Part shown: one piece after another, positions 1 to 8,597 of the stretch
Layout of the letters: every line of letters starts with the position of its first letter
How positions within the stretch are numbered: the stretch's first letter is position 1
From: Pseudomonadota bacterium
Lineage (GTDB): Bacteria > Myxococcota_A > UBA796 > SXON01
Direction of reading: 5' to 3'
DNA length: 64,000 nt
Assembly (NCBI GenBank): GCA_005778355.1
Contig: SXON01000156.1
Span: forward strand, 1 to 64,000
Notes under the pieces: generated by a model
The model's input: the letters and a program-made list of their open reading frames with translations, nothing else
Database searches by the model: none
Told to the model about the DNA's origin: nothing
Made by a program: the position numbers and the translations under genes

Positions 1-126
1 CGAGCACCTTCACCACCCGCTTCACGCGGTCGAGGCTGCCCAGTTCGGCGCGCATCACCGCCAGCAGGTCGAGGCCGGTCGAGCGGGCGAAGGCGTAGCC
101 CTGCTCGATGGTGTAGTCGCGCCCCA
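1..126 (-). pseudogene. RidA/YjgF-family internal fragment joined to ftsH
   Basis: Read on the minus strand in the frame one base off from ftsH, these bases encode a stretch beginning [17 protein letters not shown] and continuing with AELGSLDRVKRVVKV. That is the characteristic middle of the RidA/YjgF-like family (G-x-D-x-x-x-E-Q-G-x-x-x-A-R, then LG-x-LDRVKR-x-V-K). There is no start codon and no N-terminal RidA region; it begins exactly where ftsH homology stops. Either a deletion has fused two genes or this is an assembly misjoin near a contig end. The identity of the fragment is fairly clear; the cause of the junction is not. Confidence 0.6.
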
Positions 127-726
127 CCCCGGCGGGCCTACCAGCAAGACCCCCTTGGGAATCTTTCCGCCCAGACGAGTGAAGCGGTCGGGCGTCTTGA
201 GGAACTGCACCAGCTCGTTGAGCTCCTCCTCGGCCTCGTCGATGCCGGCCACGTCTTTGAAGGTGACGCCGGTGCCCTCCTCGGGCGCGAGCTTGGCCTG
301 GCTGCGCGCGATGCGGGCCGCGTTGGGCTCGCCCCCGCCGCCGCGCCCGAGGCTGGTGAACATCATCACGCTCGCGATGACGGCCAGGAGCGCGAAGGGC
401 ATGTACGAAGCGCAGCCGTCGGGCTGGGTGGCGCCGTAGGGGACGCCCTTCGTCTTCAGCGCGTCGACCAGCGCGAGGTCGCCGGGGACGGAAACGGTGC
501 GAACGAAACGGGGCGGGGCCGTCTCGTCCTCGGCGGGGCGTTTGCCCTGCACCTCGTTGCCGGTGAAGGTGACTTCAACCACCTCGCCCTTCTCCACCAT
601 CGCCACGAACTCGGTCTGCGAGACGGTGGGGACAGCGTACTTTTGCCACGCGTAAGCGCCAAGCAGAAGGATGCCGATGATCGAAATGATGATGACGACG
701 TTTGCAACGGTCGAGCGCACGGGCAA
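55..726 (-). CDS. ftsH: ATP-dependent zinc metalloprotease FtsH, 5' part only (broken)
   Basis: This encodes the N-terminal third of FtsH, the membrane AAA+ protease that degrades misfolded and regulatory membrane proteins. Visible in order are a first TM helix (about residues 8-26), a periplasmic segment, a second TM helix (about 107-127), and the start of the AAA domain with [16 protein letters not shown] and [10 protein letters not shown]. The Walker A should continue T-G-K-T but FtsH similarity ends at GPPG (about position 128). The remaining codons to 55 are an out-of-frame reading of a RidA-like sequence. The ATPase core and the HExxH protease domain are therefore missing and the product cannot be active. 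The start is a TTG at 726 or a GTG two codons in; there is no clear Shine-Dalgarno sequence. Confidence 0.75.
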   Translation of the reverse strand: MPVRSTVANVVIIISIIGILLLGAYAWQKYAVPTVSQTEFVAMVEKGEVVEVTFTGNEVQGKRPAEDETAPPRFVRTVSVPGDLALVDALKTKGVPYGATQPDGCASYMPFALLAVIASVMMFTSLGRGGGGEPNAARIARSQAKLAPEEGTGVTFKDVAGIDEAEEELNELVQFLKTPDRFTRLGGKIPKGVLLVGPPGWGATTPSSRATPSPARPASTCWR

Positions 727-729
727 CGG

Positions 730-2424
730 CTATGCACCGCGCCGACGGCGGACAAGCAATGCTGCCGATGCCGTGACCCATGCCGACAAGCCTGCGCCCA
801 GACCTGCCGCGTGGCACCCCCCCGCCTCGACGCCCGTGTCGCCCGCCGACGCGGAGGCGACGGCGTTTCGTGCCGGGCGAAAGGCGCAGGCCCCGTTCTT
901 TGCGTCGAGACCGCCCGCGTCGCTCTCGTTGCCCTCGTCGACGAGGCCGTCGCAGTCGTTGTCGTAGTCGTCGCAGTACTCCCGCGCGCCCACGAAAACC
1001 CAGGGGTCGTTGTCGTCGCAGTCGTTCTGGGCGGGGTCGATCTCCACGTCGAGGAAACCGTCGCCGTCGTCGTCGACATCGGGACCGCCCTCGTCGATGG
1101 TGCCGTCGCAGTCATTGTCGACCCCGTCGACGATCTCTGCGGCGCCCGGAAGCACCAGGGGGTTCGCGTCGTCGCAGTCGCCGTCACGCTCCGAGAGCGC
1201 GTCGTTGTCGTCGTCGTAACGCTCGGTGTGATCGTCGGCCCAGCCATCGCAGTCATCATCGATGCCGTTCGCGGTTTCCGTGGCGCCTGGGTACACGTCG
1301 GCGTTCGCGTCGTTGCAGTCCTGGGCCCCGCACAGGGAGCCGCTCTCGTTGCATCCGTCGCCGTCGTCGTCGGTGTCGATGGGGTTGGCCGCCTCGTCGA
1401 AGGCGCCGTCGCAGTCGTCGTCGACGGGCTCGTCGAGCTCGGGATCGACGGCCTCCGACACCGAGGGGTTCACGTTGGGGTCGGTGTCGTCGCAATCGCC
1501 GCCGCAGGGCGTGAAGCCGTCGCCGTCGCCGTCCCAGCTCGTGCTCTCGCTCGAGAAACTCGTGCCGTCGAACGCCCAGGTGCTGTCGGCGCTCTGCGCG
1601 CAGTCGTTGCCGATGATCTCCACGGTTTCCGCGGCGAGCGCGTCCGAATTGCCCGTGAAGCTCAACACCCCCCGCTCGGGGTTGGGCTCGCCGTCGGTGT
1701 AGGCGGCCGGCGTCCAGCCCACGTCGACCTCCTCGGCCTGCCCGGGCAGGACGTAGAGCGGCGGCAGCGTGAGGCTCGACATCGACGTCGTTTCCGACAG
1801 CGTGATCGCCGATACCGTGAGGGTGACGATGCCGCAGTTCTGGATGTGGAACGTGCTCGGGAAGTCGCCACCCGCGGCACGTTTGCCGTAGTCGCGGAAG
1901 TCCGGCCACACAAAACCGCAGGCGTACCGGGACAGGCCACGCAACTGCACGCGCCAGACACCCCATTCTTCGCCGTCGGGGTCGCCGGGCAGCGGTAACG
2001 TTTCCTGCGTCTGCGTGTCGTTCGACCAGATGGTGAGGATGCCCTCGTAGTAGCCCTCGATGGTGGGCGCGAAGATGACGTTGAGCGGGAAAGTGTCGGC
2101 GTCGGAGCTCGGGTCGTAGCCCTCGAGGTCGAGGCAGTCGGCCACGCCGTCGCCGTCGCTGTCGCACAGCTCGTTGGCCCAGTAGCTGTCGTCGACGATG
2201 AAGGCGGGTTGCTCGGCGCCCGCCGGCACGCTGATGTCTTCCGCCACCACCTCGAAGATGCGCGCGGCGCCGTCGGCACGCGAGAATAACGGCACGGTGA
2301 ACGGTTGCCGGTCGCCCGGCGGGAGGGCGCCGGCGTCGACGTAGGCGAAGCTGTCGACGACGCGCTCTTGCGGAATCGAGGTGTAGTCCGGGCCGCCGCA
2401 GGCCATGAGCGCGAGGGTCAACAT
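730..2424 (-). CDS. MopE-type Cys/Asp-repeat lipoprotein with C-terminal sorting tail
   Basis: This predicted surface lipoprotein is 564 aa long. From the ATG at 2424 it opens MLTLALMAC, a very short signal with the lipobox Cys at residue 9. Residues up to about 290 form beta-rich domains. Residues about 310-510 hold repeated units with D-x-D-G-D and C-D-D plus C-D-G, the 'putative metal-binding' repeat named after MopE of methanotrophs. The C-terminus has G-G-C, a hydrophobic stretch and an RRRR cluster, the architecture of myxobacterial Cys-type sorting tails. Having both a lipobox and a sorting tail is odd and could mean that only one is used. It lies just 3 bp upstream of ftsH. Function is unknown; Ca or Cu binding is inference from the repeat family. 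Confidence 0.7.
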   Translation of the reverse strand: MLTLALMACGGPDYTSIPQERVVDSFAYVDAGALPPGDRQPFTVPLFSRADGAARIFEVVAEDISVPAGAEQPAFIVDDSYWANELCDSDGDGVADCLDLEGYDPSSDADTFPLNVIFAPTIEGYYEGILTIWSNDTQTQETLPLPGDPDGEEWGVWRVQLRGLSRYACGFVWPDFRDYGKRAAGGDFPSTFHIQNCGIVTLTVSAITLSETTSMSSLTLPPLYVLPGQAEEVDVGWTPAAYTDGEPNPERGVLSFTGNSDALAAETVEIIGNDCAQSADSTWAFDGTSFSSESTSWDGDGDGFTPCGGDCDDTDPNVNPSVSEAVDPELDEPVDDDCDGAFDEAANPIDTDDDGDGCNESGSLCGAQDCNDANADVYPGATETANGIDDDCDGWADDHTERYDDDNDALSERDGDCDDANPLVLPGAAEIVDGVDNDCDGTIDEGGPDVDDDGDGFLDVEIDPAQNDCDDNDPWVFVGAREYCDDYDNDCDGLVDEGNESDAGGLDAKNGACAFRPARNAVASASAGDTGVEAGGCHAAGLGAGLSAWVTASAALLVRRRRGA

Positions 2425-2471
2425 GGGCGCGGAGCATACGCCCCCCAGACCCCCGTCATCAAGGTGGCGCT

Positions 2472-3989
2472 TCATCCTCGGCGCGCGACCTGATCGAGGG
2501 TGTCTTTGGTCTTTCGGTAGAGAAACCTAGCTTGTTGCCAGTTGTCGCCAATGCACACCACACCGAGCTTCCCGAACTCCGAGAGCGCGCCGATGAGATG
2601 GAAGACGACGCCCCGCTCGGAAGAGGAGTGGAAGTGCAGCTCGTGCTCCACCGCGATGTCGACGAGATCGCTCGGGCCGATGCCCCTGTAGGCGTCGGAG
2701 CGGAGCGAGTCGGAAGCGTAGTAGTACTTGGGACGGCCCGTCTGGCTGTAGAAAAGCCCATCCTCGGGGTTGTAGGCGCCGTCGGTGAGGAAGCGGAGCG
2801 TGAGGAAGGGATGCGTGGTGCCCCCCTTCCTCAGGTTGACCTCGATGGCGTAGTGTTTCCAGGCGCCGTCTTCTTTGACCGAGACGAAGTCGGTGGCGAA
2901 GCGGCCGATCACGCCCTTCTGGGCGAGCACGCGCGCGATCTGCAGCCCCGCGTCCTGCACCGGGAGACGGTACTCGTCGATGGCCGGAAAGGTGCATCCG
3001 AGGAAGACTTGCCCGCTGGGTCCACCGAGCACCTGGTCGTGCGTGCTGATGGGCATGGCGACGCCGGCCGCGTTGACCCGGTTCTGCGAGGACGGGGAAC
3101 ATTTCTCCGCGCCCTCGACGAAGGACTCCACCACGCCCTGCATCTCGCGGAACTTCGAGTGGTAGCGTTCCCAGTGTTCGCCGGGAGCCTCGAATCGCAG
3201 GTTGACGAGGTTGTCGCCGATCCAGCTTCGCAGGTCGCCGCCCGTCTTGCCCTCGGCGCCGTCGTAATAGAAGAGCGCGTTGCCCTCGCCGGAGAAGCCG
3301 TCGTTCAGCTTCACCACCGAGCGGCGAGCGGCGGGGTTTCGCTCTTTCAGCGTCGCGAGCGCCTCGGTGATGTCGTTGCCGTCTCGCAGGTCTTCGAAGC
3401 CGTCGGGGAAAAGCACCCCGGCCTCGCGAAACACCTTCCGACAACCAGACTTTGTGCCGAGGCTGTATAGCGCCGGGTCGTTGGCGTAGAGGGGAATGTC
3501 GAGCTGCACGGCGAGGGTGCGCTCGAGCGGGGAGGCGTTGAAACAGACCAGGTGGGCGCGCTCGAGGTCGGGAATCGCGCCCTTGATGCGGTCTACCAGT
3601 CGAGGACGCGCGAGGATCTTCGCGGTGAGCGGCAGCTTCGAGGCGTCGGAGCAGTGAAGCAAGAGCAGTCGCTCGCGCGCGTGCGAAGAGGGGACGCCGG
3701 TCAGAAGGTGGAGGAAGTAGTCCACCACGGTGGGATCGAGCTGCTGGCTGGTGACGAACACCACGCGCGTGCGTGGCCGTCGCAAGAGCATCAGCATGTA
3801 GAGCATGCGCTCTTCGTAGTGGTGAACGCCGGTGACCTTCGCGAGTTCCTCAGGATCGAGCGACAAGGAAGGGACCACCACGACCGTCTGCGGCTCCAGG
3901 CGACCCTTGGTCACCTGCGCGAAGAGCGGTGCCAGCTTCTTCTGGAGGCGGTGGAAGGCCGCGATTTCTTCGAGTGAGCCGGGGAGCAT
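2472..3989 (-). CDS. PGM1-type ATP-grasp peptide ligase family protein
   Basis: This 505-aa cytosolic protein resembles the family built of a pre-ATP-grasp domain, an ATP-grasp core and a PGM1-type C-terminal domain. The family is named for the pheganomycin peptide ligase, which joins amino acids or peptides using ATP. Family signatures visible are YEERMLYMLMLLRRPRTRV near residue 57, SPLERTLAVQLDIPLY near 150, LGTKSGCRKVF near 175, the ATP-grasp Lys in SVVKLNDGFSGEGNALF near 222, and the metal-site stretch YAIEVNLRKGGTTHPF near 370. The length is normal. It lies between a VapB-like gene and the MopE-like lipoprotein, without an obvious peptide precursor or biosynthetic neighbours, so its substrate is unknown. 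Confidence 0.72.
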   Translation of the reverse strand: MLPGSLEEIAAFHRLQKKLAPLFAQVTKGRLEPQTVVVVPSLSLDPEELAKVTGVHHYEERMLYMLMLLRRPRTRVVFVTSQQLDPTVVDYFLHLLTGVPSSHARERLLLLHCSDASKLPLTAKILARPRLVDRIKGAIPDLERAHLVCFNASPLERTLAVQLDIPLYANDPALYSLGTKSGCRKVFREAGVLFPDGFEDLRDGNDITEALATLKERNPAARRSVVKLNDGFSGEGNALFYYDGAEGKTGGDLRSWIGDNLVNLRFEAPGEHWERYHSKFREMQGVVESFVEGAEKCSPSSQNRVNAAGVAMPISTHDQVLGGPSGQVFLGCTFPAIDEYRLPVQDAGLQIARVLAQKGVIGRFATDFVSVKEDGAWKHYAIEVNLRKGGTTHPFLTLRFLTDGAYNPEDGLFYSQTGRPKYYYASDSLRSDAYRGIGPSDLVDIAVEHELHFHSSSERGVVFHLIGALSEFGKLGVVCIGDNWQQARFLYRKTKDTLDQVARRG

Positions 3990-4020
3990 GCGCGCCGGAA
4001 CGTAGCGCGCGGGCGAGAAC

Positions 4021-4230
4021 CTAGCTGCGTGCTGGGGCGCGTCCCGCCGGAGCGGTGCGAACGGCCACGTCGACGAGGTAACGACGGAGCGAGTCAGCGC
4101 CCTCGCGCCGAGCCCGCTGGAAGTTGAGACGGTCCAGCCGCTCGCGAATCGCGGTGCTGATGGCCTCCTCCTCGTCTTCCCCGGTCAGCGATTGCAGCTC
4201 ACGGATCATGCGGTCGATGGTGAGGTTCAT
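4021..4230 (-). CDS. VapB/PSK-type antitoxin, orphan
   Basis: This 69-aa protein begins MNLTIDRMIRELQSLTGEDE followed by EEAISTAIRERLDRL. It matches the short Rv0623/PSK class of VapB antitoxins, with a ribbon-helix-helix-like N-terminus ('LTG-E-x-x-x-EAI-x-x-AIRERL'). VapB normally neutralises a PIN-domain VapC toxin encoded immediately downstream. Here the next gene downstream (ending at 2472) is an ATP-grasp ligase and no PIN domain is nearby, so this looks like an orphan. The C-terminal 25 residues (Ala/Arg/Pro-rich) are not typical and may replace the usual toxin-binding tail. It may act as a solitary DNA-binding regulator or be a relic. Confidence 0.6.
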   Translation of the reverse strand: MNLTIDRMIRELQSLTGEDEEEAISTAIRERLDRLNFQRARREGADSLRRYLVDVAVRTAPAGRAPARS

Positions 4231-4308
4231 CGCTGGCTCCTGTTGGTAAGGTACGGGACAGGTGATCGATGGGTGACTCGACGATCGCCAGGAGCGCGTG
4301 AAGCCTCC

Positions 4309-7074
4309 CTAGTCGAACAGGGCGGCCAGTTCGTCGCTGCTCAGAGCCTTGGCCAGGGCGTCCTCGTCCAGGGCCGCGCGCACGAGGTCGCGCTTGCGCT
4401 CCTGCAACGCCAGGATGCGCTCCTCCACGGTGTCTTCCGCGAGGAGACGCACGGAAACCACGGGGCGCGTCTGCCCGATGCGATGGGCACGATCGGTGGC
4501 CTGGTCTTCCACGGCGGGGTTCCACCAGGGGTCGAGGTGGAACACGTAGTCGGCGGCGGTGAGGTTGAGCCCGGTGCCGCCTGCCTTGAGTGACAAGAGG
4601 AAGATCGGCGGGCCATCATCGGCGTTGAAGGCGTTGACCACCGCGGCACGGTCGCGCGTGCTGCCATCGAGCCGCACGTGCGACCAGCCGCGCTGCGCGA
4701 GCGCCGGCTCCACGAGGTCGAGCATGCTCGTCCACTGCGAGAACACCAGCGCGCGGTGGCCCTCGGCCACCACCTCGTCCAGCGTTTCCAGGAGCAGCTC
4801 GAGCTTCGAGGAACTCGTGGCTTCGGAACCGGGAAGCAGGCCCGGGTGACACGCCGCCTGCCGCATGCGAAGCAAGACTTCGAGTACCTGGAGGTAGCCC
4901 TTGCCGCCCTGGAGGGCGCGGCGGGCATCGGCCGACGACAAGGTGCGCACCGACTCGTAGAGCCCACGCTCGTGCTCGCTGAGCGTGCAGCGCATCACCA
5001 GCGAGGTGCGCGGCGGCAGCTCGGGGGCCACCTGCTGCTTGGTGCGGCGCAGGACGAAGGGGCGGATGCGGCGGCGCAGGCCATCACGCGCGGCGCGTTG
5101 GCCGTTCTCGATGGGCGTGGCAAAACGGTCGCGGAAACTCCGGCGGCTGCCGAGGAGCCCGGGGTTGGCCACCTGCATCGCCGACCACAGCTCCTCGAGC
5201 CGGTTCTCGACCGGCGTGCCGCTCACGCAGAGTCGAAGCTCGGCGTCGACCTTGCGCGCGGCGATGGCGGTCTGCGACTCGGGGTTCTTGATGGCTTGTG
5301 CCTCGTCGAAGACGGCGGTGGTCCACCGGCGGCCCCCGAGGATCTCGGCGTCGACTCGGAGCGTGCCCCACGTGGTGAGCACGAGGTCGACGTCGTCGAG
5401 TCGCCGCCCCGGGCCGTGGTACACGAGCTGCGTTAGATCGGGACGGAATTTTGCCGCTTCAGAAGCCCAGTTATGAAGGACGCTGGTCGGTGCCACGACG
5501 AGGTGGCGCCCCGGCGGGAGCGAGGCGAGGCACTGCACTGTCTTGCCGAGCCCCATGTCGTCGGCGAGCAGGCCGCCCATGCCGATGCTTCGCAGCCACG
5601 CGATCCAGTCCACGCCCCGCTGCTGGTAGACGCGCAGCTCGCCGCAGAAACCCGTGGGCAGCGCCGCCGCCGGGATGGCGTCGAAGTCGCCAGCCAGCGC
5701 ACGAAGACCGCGCAGCGCTGCGGGGGGCTCGACGCCGAGTTCCTCGAGGGCCTGCAAGGCGAGGGGGGCCTGGGCCCGCGTGATCCTGCCGCCGCCCTCG
5801 TCCTCCGCGTCGAGCAGCTCCGCGAGCACCGCGGCGTGCTCGTCGAGCCACTGCCGCGGCACGGGACGCCAGCCGCCGGAGAGCAGCGGAACCAGCGCGT
5901 CGCGATCGCGCCAAGCCGCGATGAGCGCGCGGGGATCGACGTCGCCGCTGAGCTGTACCCGGTAGTCGCCGTCGCCCGAGAGCGACACCTCGGGGTCGCC
6001 CGAGGCCTTCTGAATCCGGAACGCGGGCGCCCGATCGAGGATCGCCTGTCGCGCCGGAGCAGGCAGGCCGTTCACCCAGAGCGCCGCCTGCGCGCCGTCG
6101 TTCTCCACGGGCACGCCCACCGGCACGCCGCTCTCCAGGAGCCGCCGCTCGGCGTCGCGGTCGCGCGTGGGGATGACGCGCGCCTCGAGCCTACGCAGCT
6201 CGCCGTGTTCCACGCGGGCGTAGGCGGGGTCGCCGTACACCACGTGGGCGATCGCGCGGAGGTGGTGACCGTCAACGGTGACGTCCCACGCGAGGCGGGG
6301 CGGGTCGCGACGTGGCTCGGGTAGCCGGGCGGTCCGCACCTCCACGTCGACCAGCTTGCGGAGGTCGGGCAGGAACTCGGTGACCAGCCGCGAGGCCTCG
6401 CCGGGGGCAAAACTGACGCCGTTGACGAGGCGCTGTCGCTGGCCAAGCTCGAGCTTGGTCTCCCCGAGGGGACGCAGGGTCGAGCCCATGCGAACCACGC
6501 CGTTGACGAAGGCCTCGTCGATCCCGGGGCGACGCACGAGGCGCACCTTCCACCCGTCGCCGTCGTCGACCACGATCGCCACCGGGGTGACCGGAGCGCC
6601 GTCGCAAGTGAGCGGTTCGCCGTCGAGCAGCACCTGGCTCCCGCGGAGCGCGACGATGGCCTGCGCGGCGAGGCCCCGAGGGAGATTTGGGCGTCCCCAC
6701 TGCCCGGCGAGAACGCGGTTCAGCTCCGTGTCCACCGGGCGTCGAGGCGCGCCGTCGGGGACCTCTCGGTCGAAAATCAGTCCCGATGTGTCGCGACGCA
6801 GCTTGTAGGCGATCCCCCGCGCACCCTCGCTGACGAGGCCCTCTGCGAGGGCAACCGCCACGGCGGCGACGTGCCCGCAAGTGGCGTCGGCGCCGCAGTT
6901 GCACTCGTAGTCCTCGCCGTTCACCCACACTTCAACTGCATCGGCGCGACCGGCGATGCGCACGACGAAGGTGTCGGGACCGGCGCGGGCCACACCCCCG
7001 GCGCGCGCGTAGCCCAGGCCTCGCTCGAAGAGCTGCGGGGGACAGTTTGCGCGGACGGCGGCGAGGAGCGACAT
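4309..7074 (-). CDS. SNF2-family helicase with N-terminal SWIM zinc finger
   Basis: This 921-aa DNA-dependent ATPase of the SNF2/HepA type is predicted to remodel protein-DNA complexes. Residues 58-68 form a SWIM finger (C-x-C-x5-C-x-H). Motif I is DDMGLGKT at 505-512, the DEAQ box is at 590-593, SGTPVENRLEELW follows at 618-630, and motif VI (DRAHRIGQ) is at 861-868. The region between SWIM and helicase (about 120-480) is variable, as usual for bacterial SWIM-SNF2 proteins. I chose the ATG at 7074 because upstream in-frame sequence runs into the divergent gene. Its start lies 28 bp from that of the sulfatase-like gene, so any promoters must overlap coding sequence. Confidence 0.88.
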   Translation of the reverse strand: MSLLAAVRANCPPQLFERGLGYARAGGVARAGPDTFVVRIAGRADAVEVWVNGEDYECNCGADATCGHVAAVAVALAEGLVSEGARGIAYKLRRDTSGLIFDREVPDGAPRRPVDTELNRVLAGQWGRPNLPRGLAAQAIVALRGSQVLLDGEPLTCDGAPVTPVAIVVDDGDGWKVRLVRRPGIDEAFVNGVVRMGSTLRPLGETKLELGQRQRLVNGVSFAPGEASRLVTEFLPDLRKLVDVEVRTARLPEPRRDPPRLAWDVTVDGHHLRAIAHVVYGDPAYARVEHGELRRLEARVIPTRDRDAERRLLESGVPVGVPVENDGAQAALWVNGLPAPARQAILDRAPAFRIQKASGDPEVSLSGDGDYRVQLSGDVDPRALIAAWRDRDALVPLLSGGWRPVPRQWLDEHAAVLAELLDAEDEGGGRITRAQAPLALQALEELGVEPPAALRGLRALAGDFDAIPAAALPTGFCGELRVYQQRGVDWIAWLRSIGMGGLLADDMGLGKTVQCLASLPPGRHLVVAPTSVLHNWASEAAKFRPDLTQLVYHGPGRRLDDVDLVLTTWGTLRVDAEILGGRRWTTAVFDEAQAIKNPESQTAIAARKVDAELRLCVSGTPVENRLEELWSAMQVANPGLLGSRRSFRDRFATPIENGQRAARDGLRRRIRPFVLRRTKQQVAPELPPRTSLVMRCTLSEHERGLYESVRTLSSADARRALQGGKGYLQVLEVLLRMRQAACHPGLLPGSEATSSSKLELLLETLDEVVAEGHRALVFSQWTSMLDLVEPALAQRGWSHVRLDGSTRDRAAVVNAFNADDGPPIFLLSLKAGGTGLNLTAADYVFHLDPWWNPAVEDQATDRAHRIGQTRPVVSVRLLAEDTVEERILALQERKRDLVRAALDEDALAKALSSDELAALFD

Positions 7075-7102
7075 GGCGGGGCGGCGGGCTAACTGGCGGG
7101 GC

Positions 7103-8506
7103 ATGACGCGCACGCGGCTCCTGCTGGTCGGACTCCTCGTGGTGTTGGTCGCGCTCGGGGGCCCGGCGGTGGTGGACAGTTGGTGGACCATGCTCTACGA
7201 CCTCGGCAAGGTCGGCCCGCGTCAGGCGCGCGGCACGGTGGTGCTGGTGGTCTTGGACAATGTCCGTGCGGATCACACGTCGCTCTGCGGCTATTCCCGC
7301 CCCACCACGCCGAACCTCGAAAAACTCGCCGAGGGTGGCGCGCACTCCTGCCGAGCCTACGCCCCGGGCACGTGGACCTTGCCGTCGCACGCCTCGTACT
7401 TCACGGGTGTTCCCATGTTGGAGCACGGGGCGCATGACATTCCCGTGCCGAGCGAGGTCGAGGGGACGGCGCCGAACGCGGGCGGTGCTGACATTCCCAT
7501 CCGGGGACTCGACGGCACGCTGCCGACGCTCGCCGAACAGATGGCGGCCCGCGGGTACCAGGCAATCATCGTCAGCGCCAACCCGGTGCTCGGGGAGGGG
7601 AGCGGCCTGCTTCGTGGATTCAGCGCCGGAATTGTCGCGCCGCAATTCGGGGTGCTCGTCAACGACAACGCCCTGCGGGCGGTCGAGCAGGTCCTGCGCG
7701 AGAATCTCGACCCCATGGGAGGGCCGGCGTTCATCGTCGTCAATCTCGCCGAGGCCCATCAGCCGTGGGATGGCGTACCCGCTGGGCACCCTTGGCTCCC
7801 GGCGCGCGAACCCCTCAGCTTCATGGGCGCCGGGGCCGAAGAGCCCTTTGCACGGTTCTACAGCGGGGACATGGCGGAGGGAGAACGGGGGGCGTTCCTC
7901 GCACAGCTCGCCGACGTGTATGACTACGGCATCTGGCGCGCTGATCGCAGCCTCGGTGCTGTCCTCGAACTGCTCCGGACCCGGGGCTGGTGCGTGGACG
8001 ATTGCCGTGTAGTGGTCACCTCCGACCATGGTGAGCTGCTCGGCGAGCACGGCCTTATCGAACACGGGTTTTTCGCCTGGGAGCCCAACGCGCGGGTGCC
8101 GGTCGTCGTGACTGGGATTGGCGACATCGCCATGCCCGAGCCCTTTCCCGGCGTGCTCGTGCACGCGCTGGCTCTTGATGGTCGCATACCTGATGTCGTC
8201 CCGGCGGCCACTCAGGCCGCATTCTGGCACCCGCACGCCGCGCTCAGCAGCCGTGGGGCCGACGGCGGTGATCGCATGGCCGTCTACTGGTCGGGGGCCG
8301 AGAAATGGGTCTGGCAGGGCGACCTGCTCGCTCGTTTCGACCTCGCGGCTGATCCGCTCGAGGGTGTGCCACTTCCGATTCACGGCGAGCCGCCGCCGTT
8401 CGGATCCTTGCGTGAGGTCGTGAAAAACTACGTCGCGACCGATTCCGCAGACGAGGACCTCAGGAAGCAACTCGAAGCTGCCGGCTACCTGGACGCGTAC
8501 GAGTAA
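7103..8506 (+). CDS. Membrane-anchored sulfatase-like (AlkP-superfamily) hydrolase
   Basis: This 467-aa protein has an N-terminal hydrophobic anchor (about residues 5-24) and a sulfatase/phosphotransferase fold facing the periplasm. The first metal site is VLDNVRADHTS near residue 45. The nucleophile region is TWTLPSHASYFTG near 87, with Thr where true sulfatases carry Cys or Ser in C/S-x-P-x-R. The second metal site is VTSDHGELLGEHG near 300. The missing C/S-x-P-x-R argues against classical formylglycine sulfatase activity and favours a phosphotransferase or phosphodiesterase on an envelope substrate; that is inference. It starts at ATG 7103, directly after the divergent helicase, and sits in front of pilC without sharing its function in any obvious way. 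Confidence 0.75.
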   Translation: MTRTRLLLVGLLVVLVALGGPAVVDSWWTMLYDLGKVGPRQARGTVVLVVLDNVRADHTSLCGYSRPTTPNLEKLAEGGAHSCRAYAPGTWTLPSHASYFTGVPMLEHGAHDIPVPSEVEGTAPNAGGADIPIRGLDGTLPTLAEQMAARGYQAIIVSANPVLGEGSGLLRGFSAGIVAPQFGVLVNDNALRAVEQVLRENLDPMGGPAFIVVNLAEAHQPWDGVPAGHPWLPAREPLSFMGAGAEEPFARFYSGDMAEGERGAFLAQLADVYDYGIWRADRSLGAVLELLRTRGWCVDDCRVVVTSDHGELLGEHGLIEHGFFAWEPNARVPVVVTGIGDIAMPEPFPGVLVHALALDGRIPDVVPAATQAAFWHPHAALSSRGADGGDRMAVYWSGAEKWVWQGDLLARFDLAADPLEGVPLPIHGEPPPFGSLREVVKNYVATDSADEDLRKQLEAAGYLDAYE

Positions 8507-8512
8507 AGGGCT

Positions 8513-8528
8513 GGCGGGGCCGGCCCCG
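8513..8528. terminator. Perfect 16-bp palindrome after the sulfatase-like gene
   Basis: GCGGGGCCGGCCCCGC lies 6 bases after the stop codon of the sulfatase-like gene. It is a perfect palindrome and could form a hairpin at the transcript end, but there is no T tract, so a terminator role is only a suggestion. It separates that gene from the pil genes. Confidence 0.3.
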
Positions 8529-8597
8529 CGCACTGACGGGCGGCTTGTCTGTGGGCACACGGCTAGTGTACACTCCCCGCCGCTAGGAGCTGCAGGC

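Noticed and set aside
1000-1500. DNA minisatellite in the MopE-type repeats
   Set aside because: The repetition is at protein level with GTCGTCGTC-type codon bias; unit lengths vary and there is no regular DNA period.
643-1998. 451-codon open frame on the plus strand opposite the MopE-like gene
   Set aside because: Val/Ala/Arg-rich shadow of the Asp-repeat coding sequence in GC-rich DNA; the minus-strand protein has clear family repeats and a lipobox.
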